Positions 15,160 to 24,372 are shown, counted from the stretch's first letter. The stretch is DNA of 64,000 nucleotides from Saccharibacillus soli (GCA_002189105.1 NIOB01000002.1:186001-250000); one strand, 5' to 3'. Notes: generated by a model not told the origin, from the letters alone. A program made the numbers and translations.

Positions 15160-17478
15160 ATGAGAAAGACAACCAAGATCGAGAAAACCAAGAAGTTTCA
15201 AGCCAAAAGACGTGCAGGCCTCGTGATTTTCCTCGGGGCGATGCTGACCTTGTCGGCCTGCACTTCAGCAGCAACCAAGGCCGATACGGCAGCTTCGACA
15301 GCTGTAAGTACAGCGGCCAATAGCACGCAGACGACAAACGCTTCAACGGTTCAGACCGCTTCGGCGTCACCCAGCGGCGTTACGGCAGCAAGCCTGGTGA
15401 CTTTGGATGAAGAAGACCAGAAAACGGAGTGGAACGAGACAGACGCCACGACGATCACACTGAGCGGAACCAGCGCAGCGGTAAAAGGTGCTGGCGCAGA
15501 GGCTTCCGGTGGTTCCGTCACGATTAGCGCCGCAGGGACATACGTTGTTAGTGGTTCTTTGACGGATGGTCAGATCATTGTGGACACGACGGACGCCGAT
15601 TCGGTTCATCTTATTCTGAACGGCGTTGACCTCAAGGATAGCGACAGCGCCCCGATCTACGTCAAGTCGGCTGAGAAAGTCATCTTGACCCTCGCAGAAG
15701 GAGCCGTCAATACAGTGACCGACGGAACGACTTATACCTTGAATGAGGACGAGGAACCAAGCGCCGCGATCTTCAGCAAGTCTGATCTGGTTATCAACGG
15801 AAAGGGCAGCCTGACGGTAACGGCCCATTACAAAGACGGCATCACAAGCAAAGACGCCCTCGACATCGTAAGCGGCACAATCGACATCCAGGCAGCGGAC
15901 GACGGCATCGTCGGTAAGGATCGGGTCTACATCCAATCTGGTACGATCACAATTGATGCCGCAGGCGACGGAATCAAGTCCACGAATGATACGGATGCAG
16001 ATAAGGGGTTCGTTGCAATCAAGGTCGGTACCTTCCAGATCACAGCAGGCAATGACGGCATCCAGGGTGAGACGAACGTGGTCGCGGACGGTGGGGAATT
16101 TAATATCGTAACAGGTGAAGGTCATGAAAATGGACCAGCGCATACCGAAGAAATGGGCGGAGGATTCGGCGGAGGTCAGCGTCCTGACGGTGGAATACGC
16201 GGGCCGGGCGGCAGCGGCGATCCAGGCACGGGGCAAGGGCCAGCGGTAGATTCGAGCGGCGCCGCTTCCGGTACAACGAACACGACGGACGGTGCAGCTG
16301 GCGGTCCACCGGCGCTTCCAGATGGGGCACAGCCGACAGAAGGCGGAACGCCTCCAGCCATGCCAGACTCCAGTTCAGCCAGCGGTTCGTCAGACGGGGC
16401 AGCTGAATCCAACACAAACTCGTCCAGTCAGACGAGCGACAGCACCAGTGAATCAGATAGCATGAAAGGCATTAAGGCCGGAACCATCCTGACGATCAAC
16501 GGCGGGACTTATGTGATCGACTCCGCAGATGATGCGCTCCATAGCAATGGTTCGACCGAAGTGACAGGCGGCAATCTCAAGATCTCGACGGGCGACGATG
16601 CCCTGCACGGAGAGACGGCGCTGACTATTGCAGATGGCACCATCGACGTACAGGCCAGCTACGAAGGATTGGAAGCGGAGAAGATCACCATCGACGGCGG
16701 CAGCATCAACATTGTATCCAGCGATGACGGTGTGAACGCATCGGAATCGGATGCTTCTACCGGCACGGATTCGGCAGCTTCCGATGGAACATTGGGCACT
16801 GCCGACAGCGCCACTTCGACGCAGAACGCTGCATCGGCTGTAGTCACAGCTTCAACCCCGGTGGATACTACGGCAAACGTAACAACAGCCGCAGCCACAA
16901 GCGGCGACACCTCGATTCAGACCGCTCGAGGGATGAGAGGCGGCGGATTCGGTGGTGGCGGAATGTCAGCGGGGAACGCGCAGTTGACGATCAACGGCGG
17001 CACACTGGTTGTGAACGCTGACGGCGATGGCCTGGATGCCAATGGTTCGATTAGCATGACGGGAGGAACCGTTACCGTCTATGGACCGACCAACGATGGC
17101 AACGGCACCTTGGATTATGACGGTACATTCGTGATTAGCGGCGGCAATCTGATCGCAGCCGGCAGCGCGGGTATGGCGCAAGCACCAAGCGATACTTCGA
17201 CTCAGCGTTCCGTGGCGATGACCTTTACCGATACTCAGGCAGCCGGCACCCAAGTTGACCTCAAAGACAGCAGCGGCAAGACCCTGGCCACCGTAACCCC
17301 AACCAAAGAGTTCCGCACCGTTGTCATCAGCTCCGCCGATCTGGCAGAAGGCGGTGCGTATACAATCTCGTCCGGCGGCAGCGATAAAGTGACCTTTACG
17401 ATCTCGGGAAGCGTAACGACTTGGGTGAATGAGTCGGGGATTACGACGGCGAATAGCGGAATGGGCGGTAGACGGTAA
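15160..17478 (+). CDS. Cthe_2159-family beta-helix lipoprotein
   Basis: 772-aa paralog of the protein at 3982-6402. Here the export signal is a lipoprotein signal with lipobox LSAC (Cys about residue 34), so it should be anchored to the outer membrane leaflet instead of released. The beta-helix rungs carry the same Asp-rich turns (AADDGIVGKD, AGDGIKSTND, SADDALHSNG, TGDDALHGE, ADGDGLDANG). Gly/Pro- and Ser/Thr-rich insertions occur at the same two places as in the paralog (about 345-430 and 535-595). Its leader repeats the operator-like element of the VTC operon. Presumed calcium-dependent polysaccharide binding; ligand unknown. Confidence 0.87.
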   Translation: MRKTTKIEKTKKFQAKRRAGLVIFLGAMLTLSACTSAATKADTAASTAVSTAANSTQTTNASTVQTASASPSGVTAASLVTLDEEDQKTEWNETDATTITLSGTSAAVKGAGAEASGGSVTISAAGTYVVSGSLTDGQIIVDTTDADSVHLILNGVDLKDSDSAPIYVKSAEKVILTLAEGAVNTVTDGTTYTLNEDEEPSAAIFSKSDLVINGKGSLTVTAHYKDGITSKDALDIVSGTIDIQAADDGIVGKDRVYIQSGTITIDAAGDGIKSTNDTDADKGFVAIKVGTFQITAGNDGIQGETNVVADGGEFNIVTGEGHENGPAHTEEMGGGFGGGQRPDGGIRGPGGSGDPGTGQGPAVDSSGAASGTTNTTDGAAGGPPALPDGAQPTEGGTPPAMPDSSSASGSSDGAAESNTNSSSQTSDSTSESDSMKGIKAGTILTINGGTYVIDSADDALHSNGSTEVTGGNLKISTGDDALHGETALTIADGTIDVQASYEGLEAEKITIDGGSINIVSSDDGVNASESDASTGTDSAASDGTLGTADSATSTQNAASAVVTASTPVDTTANVTTAAATSGDTSIQTARGMRGGGFGGGGMSAGNAQLTINGGTLVVNADGDGLDANGSISMTGGTVTVYGPTNDGNGTLDYDGTFVISGGNLIAAGSAGMAQAPSDTSTQRSVAMTFTDTQAAGTQVDLKDSSGKTLATVTPTKEFRTVVISSADLAEGGAYTISSGGSDKVTFTISGSVTTWVNESGITTANSGMGGRR

Positions 17479-17500
17479 GGTAAGGGCTGAGTGAGTAAGA

Positions 17501-17543
17501 AAAAGACCAAACAACGGCGCGTAAGGCGGTTGTTTGGTCTTTT
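17501..17543. terminator. Bidirectional terminator between convergent genes
   Basis: AAAAGACCAAACAAC pairs perfectly with GTTGTTTGGTCTTTT; A and T tracts on the two sides allow function in both directions. Confidence 0.88.
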
Positions 17544-18879
17544 ACCTTTCTGAATAAGTCAGAGATGATTGCCGATCCATTAAATCGAATAGGAGTTGGT
17601 AGACTTTTCGATTATCGAGGCTGTTGATTTCATCAGCTATTTGAACAGCTCTTTTTATTGCTTCTACAGCTTTTTGGTAATTATCATTTCGGACGTAATA
17701 AAGCGATTGCTCATAAAAAAAGTCTAAATAATATCTATTCTTGATCCACTCATTTTGCGAAAGAATGGAATCTAAGCTTCTTTGTTCGATTCCCTGGAAA
17801 AAAGCGTCTGTATAATGAGCAACCGCAAATCCGTGTATTTTAGAAGCTTCCAGAAGGGTCTTCAAATTCGCCAAAGTTTCTCCTGGATGTTCTTCTATGA
17901 TCCTAATACATTCTTCAACAGCTGCTTCATTACCCTGAATCAAATCGAAGTTGTTTCGATTCATTTGAGCGAAGCTAGAGAATCGGCTTACTTGAATTTT
18001 CGCCGCCTCATCCATTTCTTCAAACCAACTCAAGTCCTCATAGATGGCCAAGTAACCATAGCCGTCCATAAACTTTCGGTAGTTCAACATTATTTCGCTC
18101 ATAGCCAATAGACTATAACCATAGTAAACGACCAGAGGTTTTTCTAATGGAGAGAGATTAGTTTTTTTGCCTTGATACCGCTGTTGTAGGATATGGTGAT
18201 AAACTTCATCAGATAGCAGAAATAACTTTTTTGCACAACGTTCAGCCTGTTCGTATTTATTAAAAGAAAAGTATAGGTCAATCAACTTCATCAGAGCATC
18301 CAGTTGATAGTGGACAGGTAAGTTGTCACAATAAGGTTCAAAGCGAATCATTGAACTTAAGTTCTTTTCTTGTTCTTGGCTAATTGATGCTTTAAAGAGC
18401 CTATAATGACTTATGGATAATATTTCTGAACGAATATTCTCAATGTTATGTATAACAAATTCATAAAAGCAAAGAGATTGCATAATCTTATTGTCTAAGT
18501 AGAGCTTTTCAGCAACATCAAAAATCATATCTGCATATTTAAAATCTTCTTTTAAGCGCAAAAGGATTTGATTGATACAATCAGGCTTTCCCAATTCCGC
18601 GCACCGGATCAGAAAAGGTTCAATGCGTCGGCGGTTAGGTTTGCCATTAAAGAAACATTCTTCGACGTAAAGTTCAAAAAGCCAATCGCTCTCTTTATCT
18701 AATGCCTGTCCTATCGTCTCCAATTGATTCAAGGAGATGGGCTTAGGAGACGAGGCATTGAAGATCAAGCTGAATACTCCTCGATTAATACCGGATCGGC
18801 GGCTGAATTCGGCAAAGTTGTTGTTTGCATTCAAAATCTCTTTGCTAATTTCGGCACGAATTGCGCTTTCGGTATTCAA
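17542..18879 (-). CDS. HTH-TPR peptide receptor, RRNPP/AimR-like (receptor 1)
   Basis: 445-aa protein. The start is TTG, chosen because AAGGTGG lies 7 bp upstream and because the N-terminus then aligns with receptor 2. Residues about 8-60 form an HTH (NNFAEFSRRSGINRGVFSLIF), and the rest is a run of TPR-like helical pairs such as YEQAERCAKKLFLLSDEVYH and YQKAVEAIKRAVQIADEI. It shares a conserved block, FFNGKPNRRRIEPFLIRCAELGKPDC in part, with receptor 2. RRNPP proteins bind re-imported signal peptides and switch DNA binding; AimR-like (AloR) members are known in Paenibacillus. The gene is AT-rich compared with its neighbours. No peptide gene directly follows it; it may sense the peptide encoded at 19058-19222. 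Confidence 0.85.
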   Translation of the reverse strand: MNTESAIRAEISKEILNANNNFAEFSRRSGINRGVFSLIFNASSPKPISLNQLETIGQALDKESDWLFELYVEECFFNGKPNRRRIEPFLIRCAELGKPDCINQILLRLKEDFKYADMIFDVAEKLYLDNKIMQSLCFYEFVIHNIENIRSEILSISHYRLFKASISQEQEKNLSSMIRFEPYCDNLPVHYQLDALMKLIDLYFSFNKYEQAERCAKKLFLLSDEVYHHILQQRYQGKKTNLSPLEKPLVVYYGYSLLAMSEIMLNYRKFMDGYGYLAIYEDLSWFEEMDEAAKIQVSRFSSFAQMNRNNFDLIQGNEAAVEECIRIIEEHPGETLANLKTLLEASKIHGFAVAHYTDAFFQGIEQRSLDSILSQNEWIKNRYYLDFFYEQSLYYVRNDNYQKAVEAIKRAVQIADEINSLDNRKVYQLLFDLMDRQSSLTYSER

Positions 18880-18973
18880 TCTACAACCACCTTCTAACTA
18901 AAATGAATTTGAAACAAGCAAGAGAGCTAGGCATATTTTTCTTTTTCATAGTTAACTTTAGGACTCAATTATT

Positions 18974-19020
18974 AAAAGACAAAACGAGAATCCTGTACCA
19001 GCGACTTCATTTTGTCTTTT
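18974..19020 (-). terminator. Hairpin between the peptide gene and receptor 1
   Basis: AAAAGACAAAA (18974-18984) pairs perfectly with TTTTGTCTTTT (19010-19020). On the minus strand it would terminate or attenuate transcription coming from receptor 2 and the peptide gene. Confidence 0.65.
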
Positions 19021-19057
19021 ATAAAAGTAGGGTCATTTAATATGTAGGATAAAAACT

Positions 19058-19222
19058 TTAGAAATCGCCTATACCGCCACTTGAAAGTCTCAAATTCGTT
19101 GATACTTCAACTTGGCTTGCAGGTTGTTTTTCATTAGTAGAATTAGTGCTCACAGCAGTAGAATTGATTGTAATTACAGTTATAACAAGCGTAAGAATCA
19201 GTTTGAGAAAGCCTTTTTTCAT
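19058..19222 (-). CDS. Exported signalling pro-peptide (Phr/AimP/AloP-like), 54 aa
   Basis: A 54-codon gene too short for routine calling. Its ATG overlaps the TGA of receptor 2 (ATGA), and AAAAAGGAG lies about 11 bp upstream, inside the receptor's end. The product starts MKKGFLKLILTLVITVITIN, a textbook short Sec signal (basic n-region, 12-15 hydrophobic residues), followed by a polar Ser/Thr/Asn/Gln linker and a C-terminal segment LRLSSGGIGDF. In Phr, PapR and AimP/AloP systems the pro-peptide is exported, trimmed to a short C-terminal peptide, re-imported by oligopeptide permease and bound by the adjacent HTH-TPR receptor. Mature ends cannot be fixed from sequence; the last 6-8 residues are the best guess. 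Confidence 0.8.
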   Translation of the reverse strand: MKKGFLKLILTLVITVITINSTAVSTNSTNEKQPASQVEVSTNLRLSSGGIGDF

Positions 19223-20589
19223 ATAAGATTTAGCTCCTTTTTCATCAGAATGACATATTGTTGTTCTTGTTCTTTTGAAGCGTACGATCGCAAAACTTCA
19301 AATAGAGGAACCAGTTTCATAAACATGTCTTTATTCTTTATTTTAACTACAACGCCTAGAGCTAGCAATATCGAAACTATGGCAGAATCATATTCATTTT
19401 TTCTGAAGTAGTAAAGTGCTTTCTCATAATGAATATTTACATAGTAATTTATTCTAAGAATTTTCTTTCTAGGGCGCAGATCTTCTTTCAAATAAAGCTC
19501 TAAACTGTCTACATACTTATCGAGGATTTCAGAAATATGAAAATTATTTTGATTAGCAGCTTTAAGGAGATGGTAAGTAGCGGCTAAAATTTCTTCAGGA
19601 CAGTTTCTAACAAATTCCTGCCAATGAGATAGTGCAGATTGTTGTCCCATAAATAAATCTATATATATTCTATTTTGCAAAGAAAATCTTGAGAAACGTT
19701 TAATCTGTTCTTTACCAAGATCATCAGTTCCCTTAAACCAATTAAGATCTTCATACCCAAGCGTATATTCTAAAGCTTCTTTATAGAATCCGTGATGCGA
19801 CATAATGCTCTCCATCGAGAGAAATGCATATCCATAATAGACTACTAATGGTTTTTCTGTTGGTAGAGGCATATATTCGGGAGAATCTATTTTAGGAAGC
19901 TCCATCTGATAAACCACTTCCGAGAACGTTCTTAACTCCCTTGCATATCTCTCCGCTTCTTCCCACTTATCCAACGAGAAATACACATCAATCAAATTCA
20001 TCAACCCATCCAGCCGATGGTGATCCGGCAGCTTCTCGCAGTAGCTCTCGAACCGAATCGCGGCACGCAGATTAATCTCATGATCCTCGCAGATGGAAGC
20101 GCGGAATACGCGGTAATGGCTGATCGCCAGCTTCTCGGAGTGGTTGTAACGGTCGTTCTGGATGACACACTCATAGAACGGCAGAGATTCTTGGACTTTG
20201 CCTGCGAGATAGAGGGCTTCTCCAATCTCAAAAATGGTCGAGACTTGCTTGAGATCGTCGAGCAGGCGAGATAGTACTTGTTCGATACAGTCCTTTTTAC
20301 CCAGTTCCGCGCAGCGAATCAGGAAAGGTTCCACGCGACGTCGATTGGGCTTGCCATCGAAGAAACATTCGTCGATATACGACTCGAACATCCAGCCTTC
20401 CGGCTGTCCGAGTGCTTTGCCGATCGACTCCAACTGATGCAAAGAGATCGGTTTGGGCGGATTGCTGTTGAGTATGGCGCTGAAAATTCCACGGTTGATG
20501 CCGGATAGCTCGCTGAAACCAGAGAAGTTAAGGCCCAAATTCAAGATGCCTTTTTCAATCTCCGAACGCAGCGCATTCCCAGTTTCCAT
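19219..20589 (-). CDS. HTH-TPR peptide receptor, RRNPP/AimR-like (receptor 2)
   Basis: 456-aa paralog of receptor 1, starting METGNALRSEIEK (a GTG two codons upstream is possible). HTH at about residues 18-45 (GLNFSGFSELSGINRGIFSAIL), the shared block FFDGKPNRRRVEPFLIRCAELGKKDC, then TPR-like repeats (WEEAERYARELRTFSEVVY, YKEALEYTLGYEDLNWF, YDSAIVSILLALGV). It immediately precedes and overlaps the pro-peptide gene, the standard layout of receptor-peptide pairs. A strong promoter lies upstream. Base composition is split: the first about 200 codons (DNA above about 19,980) are GC-rich like the host, the rest AT-rich, suggesting recombination between a local DNA-binding half and an imported sensor half. 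Confidence 0.87.
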   Translation of the reverse strand: METGNALRSEIEKGILNLGLNFSGFSELSGINRGIFSAILNSNPPKPISLHQLESIGKALGQPEGWMFESYIDECFFDGKPNRRRVEPFLIRCAELGKKDCIEQVLSRLLDDLKQVSTIFEIGEALYLAGKVQESLPFYECVIQNDRYNHSEKLAISHYRVFRASICEDHEINLRAAIRFESYCEKLPDHHRLDGLMNLIDVYFSLDKWEEAERYARELRTFSEVVYQMELPKIDSPEYMPLPTEKPLVVYYGYAFLSMESIMSHHGFYKEALEYTLGYEDLNWFKGTDDLGKEQIKRFSRFSLQNRIYIDLFMGQQSALSHWQEFVRNCPEEILAATYHLLKAANQNNFHISEILDKYVDSLELYLKEDLRPRKKILRINYYVNIHYEKALYYFRKNEYDSAIVSILLALGVVVKIKNKDMFMKLVPLFEVLRSYASKEQEQQYVILMKKELNLI

Positions 20590-20637
20590 ATGCACACCTC
20601 GTCCTATAATTTAATCCTTTCGTTGCAATTAATTTAC

Positions 20638-20666
20638 AATATAACGCTTTGCAGAACAGCGGTCAA
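20638..20666 (-). promoter_or_regulatory. Sigma-A promoter of receptor 2 and the peptide gene
   Basis: On the minus strand TTGACC (20666-20661), a 17-bp spacer and TATATT (20643-20638) lie about 45 bp upstream of the start codon. Confidence 0.72.
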
Positions 20667-21038
20667 TTGTATTTTTTATAGCGATGATGGATGTATATAC
20701 AGAGCAACAAACCGCATAGGCAAGCCGATTTCCACTTGGAAATTGGGTTGCCGCTCCATAAATCGAGACGCTGAAAGAGAATAAGGGTGCATAAACAAAT
20801 GATTCTGTTAGTAATATTTCAAATCCAGAATCTTTGGTATGGAATTCGAGAAAATAAGCGCCAAGCCAGCTAGGTCTAAAGCCTGGTGAAAAAAGAGGAC
20901 CATGCGAATTTGAAACGTCTACAAAAGCATGATATATTTTTTACGAGAAAAACAGAACATAAGTTCTTATTCACTTAACTGCGAACATCCTCTATCCGGG
21001 GGATATGACGTCTGCGTGAGATTCGCTGGAATTTCCAG

Positions 21039-21044
21039 TATAAT
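21039..21044 (+). promoter_or_regulatory. Possible -10 box of the SWIM-VWA operon
   Basis: A perfect TATAAT lies 32 bp before the TTG start; no convincing -35 is present. The rest of the 20,667-21,038 gap shows no gene or clear motif. Confidence 0.35.
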
Positions 21045-21075
21045 ATGTACAACTTATAACGAGGAGGCGCTTGAT

Positions 21076-22515
21076 TTGCTGCAACTGACTGCATCTCATA
21101 TTGATTCGCTCGCTCCGAATGCGGCTGCGGCCAAAAATGGTCGTGATCTGGTCAAGAAGAACAAGTTTGTGAAGCTCAACGTATCCGAAGAAGGCAATCT
21201 GCTGTTCGGGGAATGTCTGGGCAGCGGGAAGTCCAACTATGTCTGCTCGGTCGATTTTGTAGTGCCGGAGAATCCGGTGTCCCGATGCAGCTGCCCCAGC
21301 CGTCAGTTTCCGTGCAAGCACGCTTTGGGTCTGATGTACGCGTATGCGGACGGGCTGACTTTTGAGCAGGCTTCCGTGCCGGATGATATTGCGTCCAAGC
21401 GGGAGAAGGCCGAGAAGCGCGAAGAGACCAAGGCCAAACGCGAGAGCGGTGAGCTGCCGCCAGCCAAGCCCAAGAAGGTCAACAAGGCCGCGCTGAAAAA
21501 GAAGATCGGACAGCAGCTTGAGGCTCTGGATGAGCTGGAGAAACTGGTGCTGTCGATCGTACGCGGTGGATTGGGCACGATTGATGCACGAACCATCAAG
21601 ACATTGAACGAACATGCCAAGCGTCTAGGCAGCAGCTACTTGACAGGGGCAGAGAATGAACTTCGTCGTCTGGCGCTGCTGCTTGGGCAGGACGATCAGG
21701 AGACAGCTTATACATATGCGTCTGAGCAGCTCGCGCTGCTGAACGCTTTTATCAAGAAGGGCCGCTCTTACTTGCAGAGCAAGGAAGAAGACCCGGAACT
21801 CAAGCCGGATGCCGAGTCCACGATTGAGGAATGGCTGGGTCATGCCTGGCAGCTCGCTGAATTGAGGGAAGCCGGACGGGTCAGTGAACAGGTTCAGCTG
21901 CTTCAGCTGGCGTTCTATTGCTACCAGGACGAAGCACGCAAGGAATTCGTGGATACCGGGTTCTGGTTGGAGCTGGGCAGCGACCGAATTCACCGCACGG
22001 TGCAGTATCGCCCATTCAAAGCGGTCAAATACATGAAGGAAGAAGACAGCTTCTTCAGCGTAGCGCAGATCAGTGAATTGTATCGTTACCCCGGTGGCAT
22101 GAACGCGCGCGTGCGCTTCGAGGGAATGATTCCGCGTGAAGTGAACCAGGCTGATCGGGAAGCCGTTCGCAGTGCCGCTTCGCCTTCTATCGCAGATGCG
22201 GTCAAGGCGGTCAAGAATCAGCTCAAAGACCCGCTTGCGGATCGTGCGCCTGTGGTACTGCTCCAGGCAGCTCGCATCGCGCCAACAGAAGAAGGAACCT
22301 ATGCCCTGGTTGATCCTTCGGGAGCTACGCTGGAGCTTGGAGACATCTACCGTCTGCCGCAGCGTACTACGCCACTGCTTCCTCTGATTGATCCGAATCT
22401 GCTGGAAGATTGCTGTGTACTGGCGATGTTTGAACACCGGATGGATACCGGACGCCTGGTTGCCCAGCCGCTGACGCTGATTCGCGGAGACGAAATCACG
22501 CGTCTGCTGTATTGA
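21076..22515 (+). CDS. SWIM zinc-finger protein (YehQ-like)
   Basis: 479-aa protein. The TTG start is chosen because GAGGAGG sits 8 bp upstream; the open frame reaches to 20929 without another ribosome binding site. The SWIM finger is Cys71-x-Cys73-x6-Cys80-x-His82 in RCSCPSRQFPCKHALGL, a zinc-binding module used for DNA or protein contacts. A highly charged Lys/Glu segment follows (about 100-155), then helical regions and a C-terminal beta-rich part. It opens a six-gene same-strand run ending in a VWA gene, with only 12 bp to the next gene. In E. coli a SWIM protein (YehQ) lies with YehL, YehM and YehP in a similar set. Role unknown. Confidence 0.88.
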   Translation: MLQLTASHIDSLAPNAAAAKNGRDLVKKNKFVKLNVSEEGNLLFGECLGSGKSNYVCSVDFVVPENPVSRCSCPSRQFPCKHALGLMYAYADGLTFEQASVPDDIASKREKAEKREETKAKRESGELPPAKPKKVNKAALKKKIGQQLEALDELEKLVLSIVRGGLGTIDARTIKTLNEHAKRLGSSYLTGAENELRRLALLLGQDDQETAYTYASEQLALLNAFIKKGRSYLQSKEEDPELKPDAESTIEEWLGHAWQLAELREAGRVSEQVQLLQLAFYCYQDEARKEFVDTGFWLELGSDRIHRTVQYRPFKAVKYMKEEDSFFSVAQISELYRYPGGMNARVRFEGMIPREVNQADREAVRSAASPSIADAVKAVKNQLKDPLADRAPVVLLQAARIAPTEEGTYALVDPSGATLELGDIYRLPQRTTPLLPLIDPNLLEDCCVLAMFEHRMDTGRLVAQPLTLIRGDEITRLLY

Positions 22516-22527
22516 CGAGGTGCGCCG

Positions 22528-24372
22528 ATGAGTCTATCGATTCTGGAACAACTGCAAAGCGAGCTGCGGCGGCTCTATATCGCGGGCAGCGATCTGGCTG
22601 CGGACGATTACCGGTTGAAAAGGCTGGAGCCGGAGCTGCGCGAACGCGGCGAACGCGCGCCGGTGTTCAAGCGTCTGGCGGAAGGCGTCGCGGCGTTGAC
22701 CGGACCGGCGCAGCCGGAAGAGCGGGCGGCCGCGCTTCAAGACGTGTCGCTGCTGTTAAATTCGGTGCTCTCGACGCAGGGCAATACGGAAGTCGGGAAC
22801 GTCGGCGAAGCACCGGTCTCCGCGAGAGCGGAGAGCCGGCTGCCGGGGCTTGTGACCGATCGCTCTTCGAGAGAACTCGCGGAACTGCGCCAAACGTTGT
22901 CGTCTTCGGGAAGCGGCCGTTACGAGGTCGTGAAATCCGCTTACGATAACGGATTGTTCCGCGATCTGCGTTCGCTGCCTCTGGCGCTTCGCGCATTGGG
23001 TGATCCGTACAGCGAGATCTCCGATCTTGCCGCGGAGCGGATTTTGCCGGATTACGGCCCGGGCATCGCCGCGCTGCTGCTGGATGGATTGGATATTCAA
23101 GGCGGCCGCGAAGAAGAACGCAAGCTTCAGGTCGTTCAGCGCGTCGGCATCGGACCGGACGATCGGATTTCTCTGGAAAAACTTATTCGGGCGGCGGAAG
23201 AAGGCGCGGACAAAATCCGTATCTCGGCGATCGCCTGTCTGGGAGCCGATCCGTCTCAGGAAGAGAAGCTGCTGGAGTGGTCGCGCGAAAAAAAGAAACT
23301 GGTACGCAAAAGCGCTTATGAAGCGCTGAGCATTCTGGATTCGGAAGCGGCGCGCGAGCGTCTGTACGAGGCGATGACTGGTCCCGACGCACCGCTGGCC
23401 GCCGAAGCGCTGGCCGGATCGTTGTCGCCGGGTCTGGCGGAGACGCTGATCTGGTTATTCGAAGAAAGGCTTCGAAAAAGTACGGAAGACGGTTCGCGGC
23501 CGTACGATGATCTGGCGCCGCTGCTCATCGCGCTTGGAAAAGCGAACCATACGGCTCTGGAAAGCCTGTATACCGATATCGCGCTCAACCCGTCCGCTTA
23601 CCCGTCGCTTCTTGCACTAGGCGAACGGGAGCGCGGATGGATACTCGGCTATGCTGCCGCTTATCTCCAAAGGCTCCGCACCTTCGAAGCGCTCGAATCG
23701 GTCGAACGTTTGGCGTTCAGGCATCCTTTGCTGCTTAGAAACGCGATCCCGATGGCCCGCGAGTTGTTGTCGCCGAGCGAAGTGTACGAGCGTTACATGG
23801 GGACGAACGGCGAGAGTTCCAGATTGAGCAGTGCGCTTCAGAGCGTATTGGTTCTTGTGCTGCGCAATAAACTGTATGCCGGAAATCTCCAGAGGGAAAA
23901 AAGGCTTCCGCAGGCGGAAATTGAAGCGGAATGGGACCCGCGCTGGCTGGATTGGGCAATCGAGCAGGATCATGTGCAGCTCGTGACCGGTCTTGCCCGG
24001 CCGGGCAACGACAGATTGATTCCTTATCTCCATCAGGCGGTGCGTCGAATCGGTCGAGTGGGGTCTTGGGACGATATTCGTTATTATCTGGATATGCTCG
24101 AAGCGGATGTGTTCGACGAAGATACCCGCTACGACCTATTCATGCGGTTGATCGAAGCCCGGAACTGGAACGGCGATCCCGCCATGGTCTTCAGAGAGTT
24201 GGATCTTCTGAGACGGGTTCCGGCAGAACGGATTGACGAGACGATTCGGCGTTTGGAGGTCCTGATCGAAGGCATCTCGATTTCTTATAAGAAAAAAACG
24301 CTGCAGGAGGTCGTCGACGCGCTTCGTGCCCGCCGTTCGGTCAAGCGAAGCGAAGATCCGGCCGATGAATAG
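22528..24372 (+). CDS. HEAT-like helical repeat protein, copy 1
   Basis: 614-aa soluble protein with no signal or membrane segment. GAGGTG precedes the ATG. A conserved N-terminal unit (LQSELRRLYIAGSDLAADDYRLKRLEP) is followed by short alpha-helical repeats of HEAT type, clearest at LIRAAEEGADKIRISAIACLGA and LLEWSREKKKLVRKSAYEALSIL, where regular Ala/Leu spacing and a conserved Arg/Lys-Ala-Ala pattern are seen. HEAT solenoids act as protein scaffolds. The downstream gene is a full-length paralog (same start, same AEWDPRWLDW / RDWDPRWLDW block near residue 470). It probably delivers or regulates substrates for the AAA+ ATPase of the operon (inference). Confidence 0.82.
   Translation: MSLSILEQLQSELRRLYIAGSDLAADDYRLKRLEPELRERGERAPVFKRLAEGVAALTGPAQPEERAAALQDVSLLLNSVLSTQGNTEVGNVGEAPVSARAESRLPGLVTDRSSRELAELRQTLSSSGSGRYEVVKSAYDNGLFRDLRSLPLALRALGDPYSEISDLAAERILPDYGPGIAALLLDGLDIQGGREEERKLQVVQRVGIGPDDRISLEKLIRAAEEGADKIRISAIACLGADPSQEEKLLEWSREKKKLVRKSAYEALSILDSEAARERLYEAMTGPDAPLAAEALAGSLSPGLAETLIWLFEERLRKSTEDGSRPYDDLAPLLIALGKANHTALESLYTDIALNPSAYPSLLALGERERGWILGYAAAYLQRLRTFEALESVERLAFRHPLLLRNAIPMARELLSPSEVYERYMGTNGESSRLSSALQSVLVLVLRNKLYAGNLQREKRLPQAEIEAEWDPRWLDWAIEQDHVQLVTGLARPGNDRLIPYLHQAVRRIGRVGSWDDIRYYLDMLEADVFDEDTRYDLFMRLIEARNWNGDPAMVFRELDLLRRVPAERIDETIRRLEVLIEGISISYKKKTLQEVVDALRARRSVKRSEDPADE

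Noticed and set aside
18881-18949. 22-codon minus-strand frame (MKKKNMPSSLACFKF...) ending just before receptor 1, as a second signalling peptide or leader
   Set aside because: No ribosome binding site, no proper signal peptide and no polar linker; too short compared with the convincing 54-codon peptide gene.
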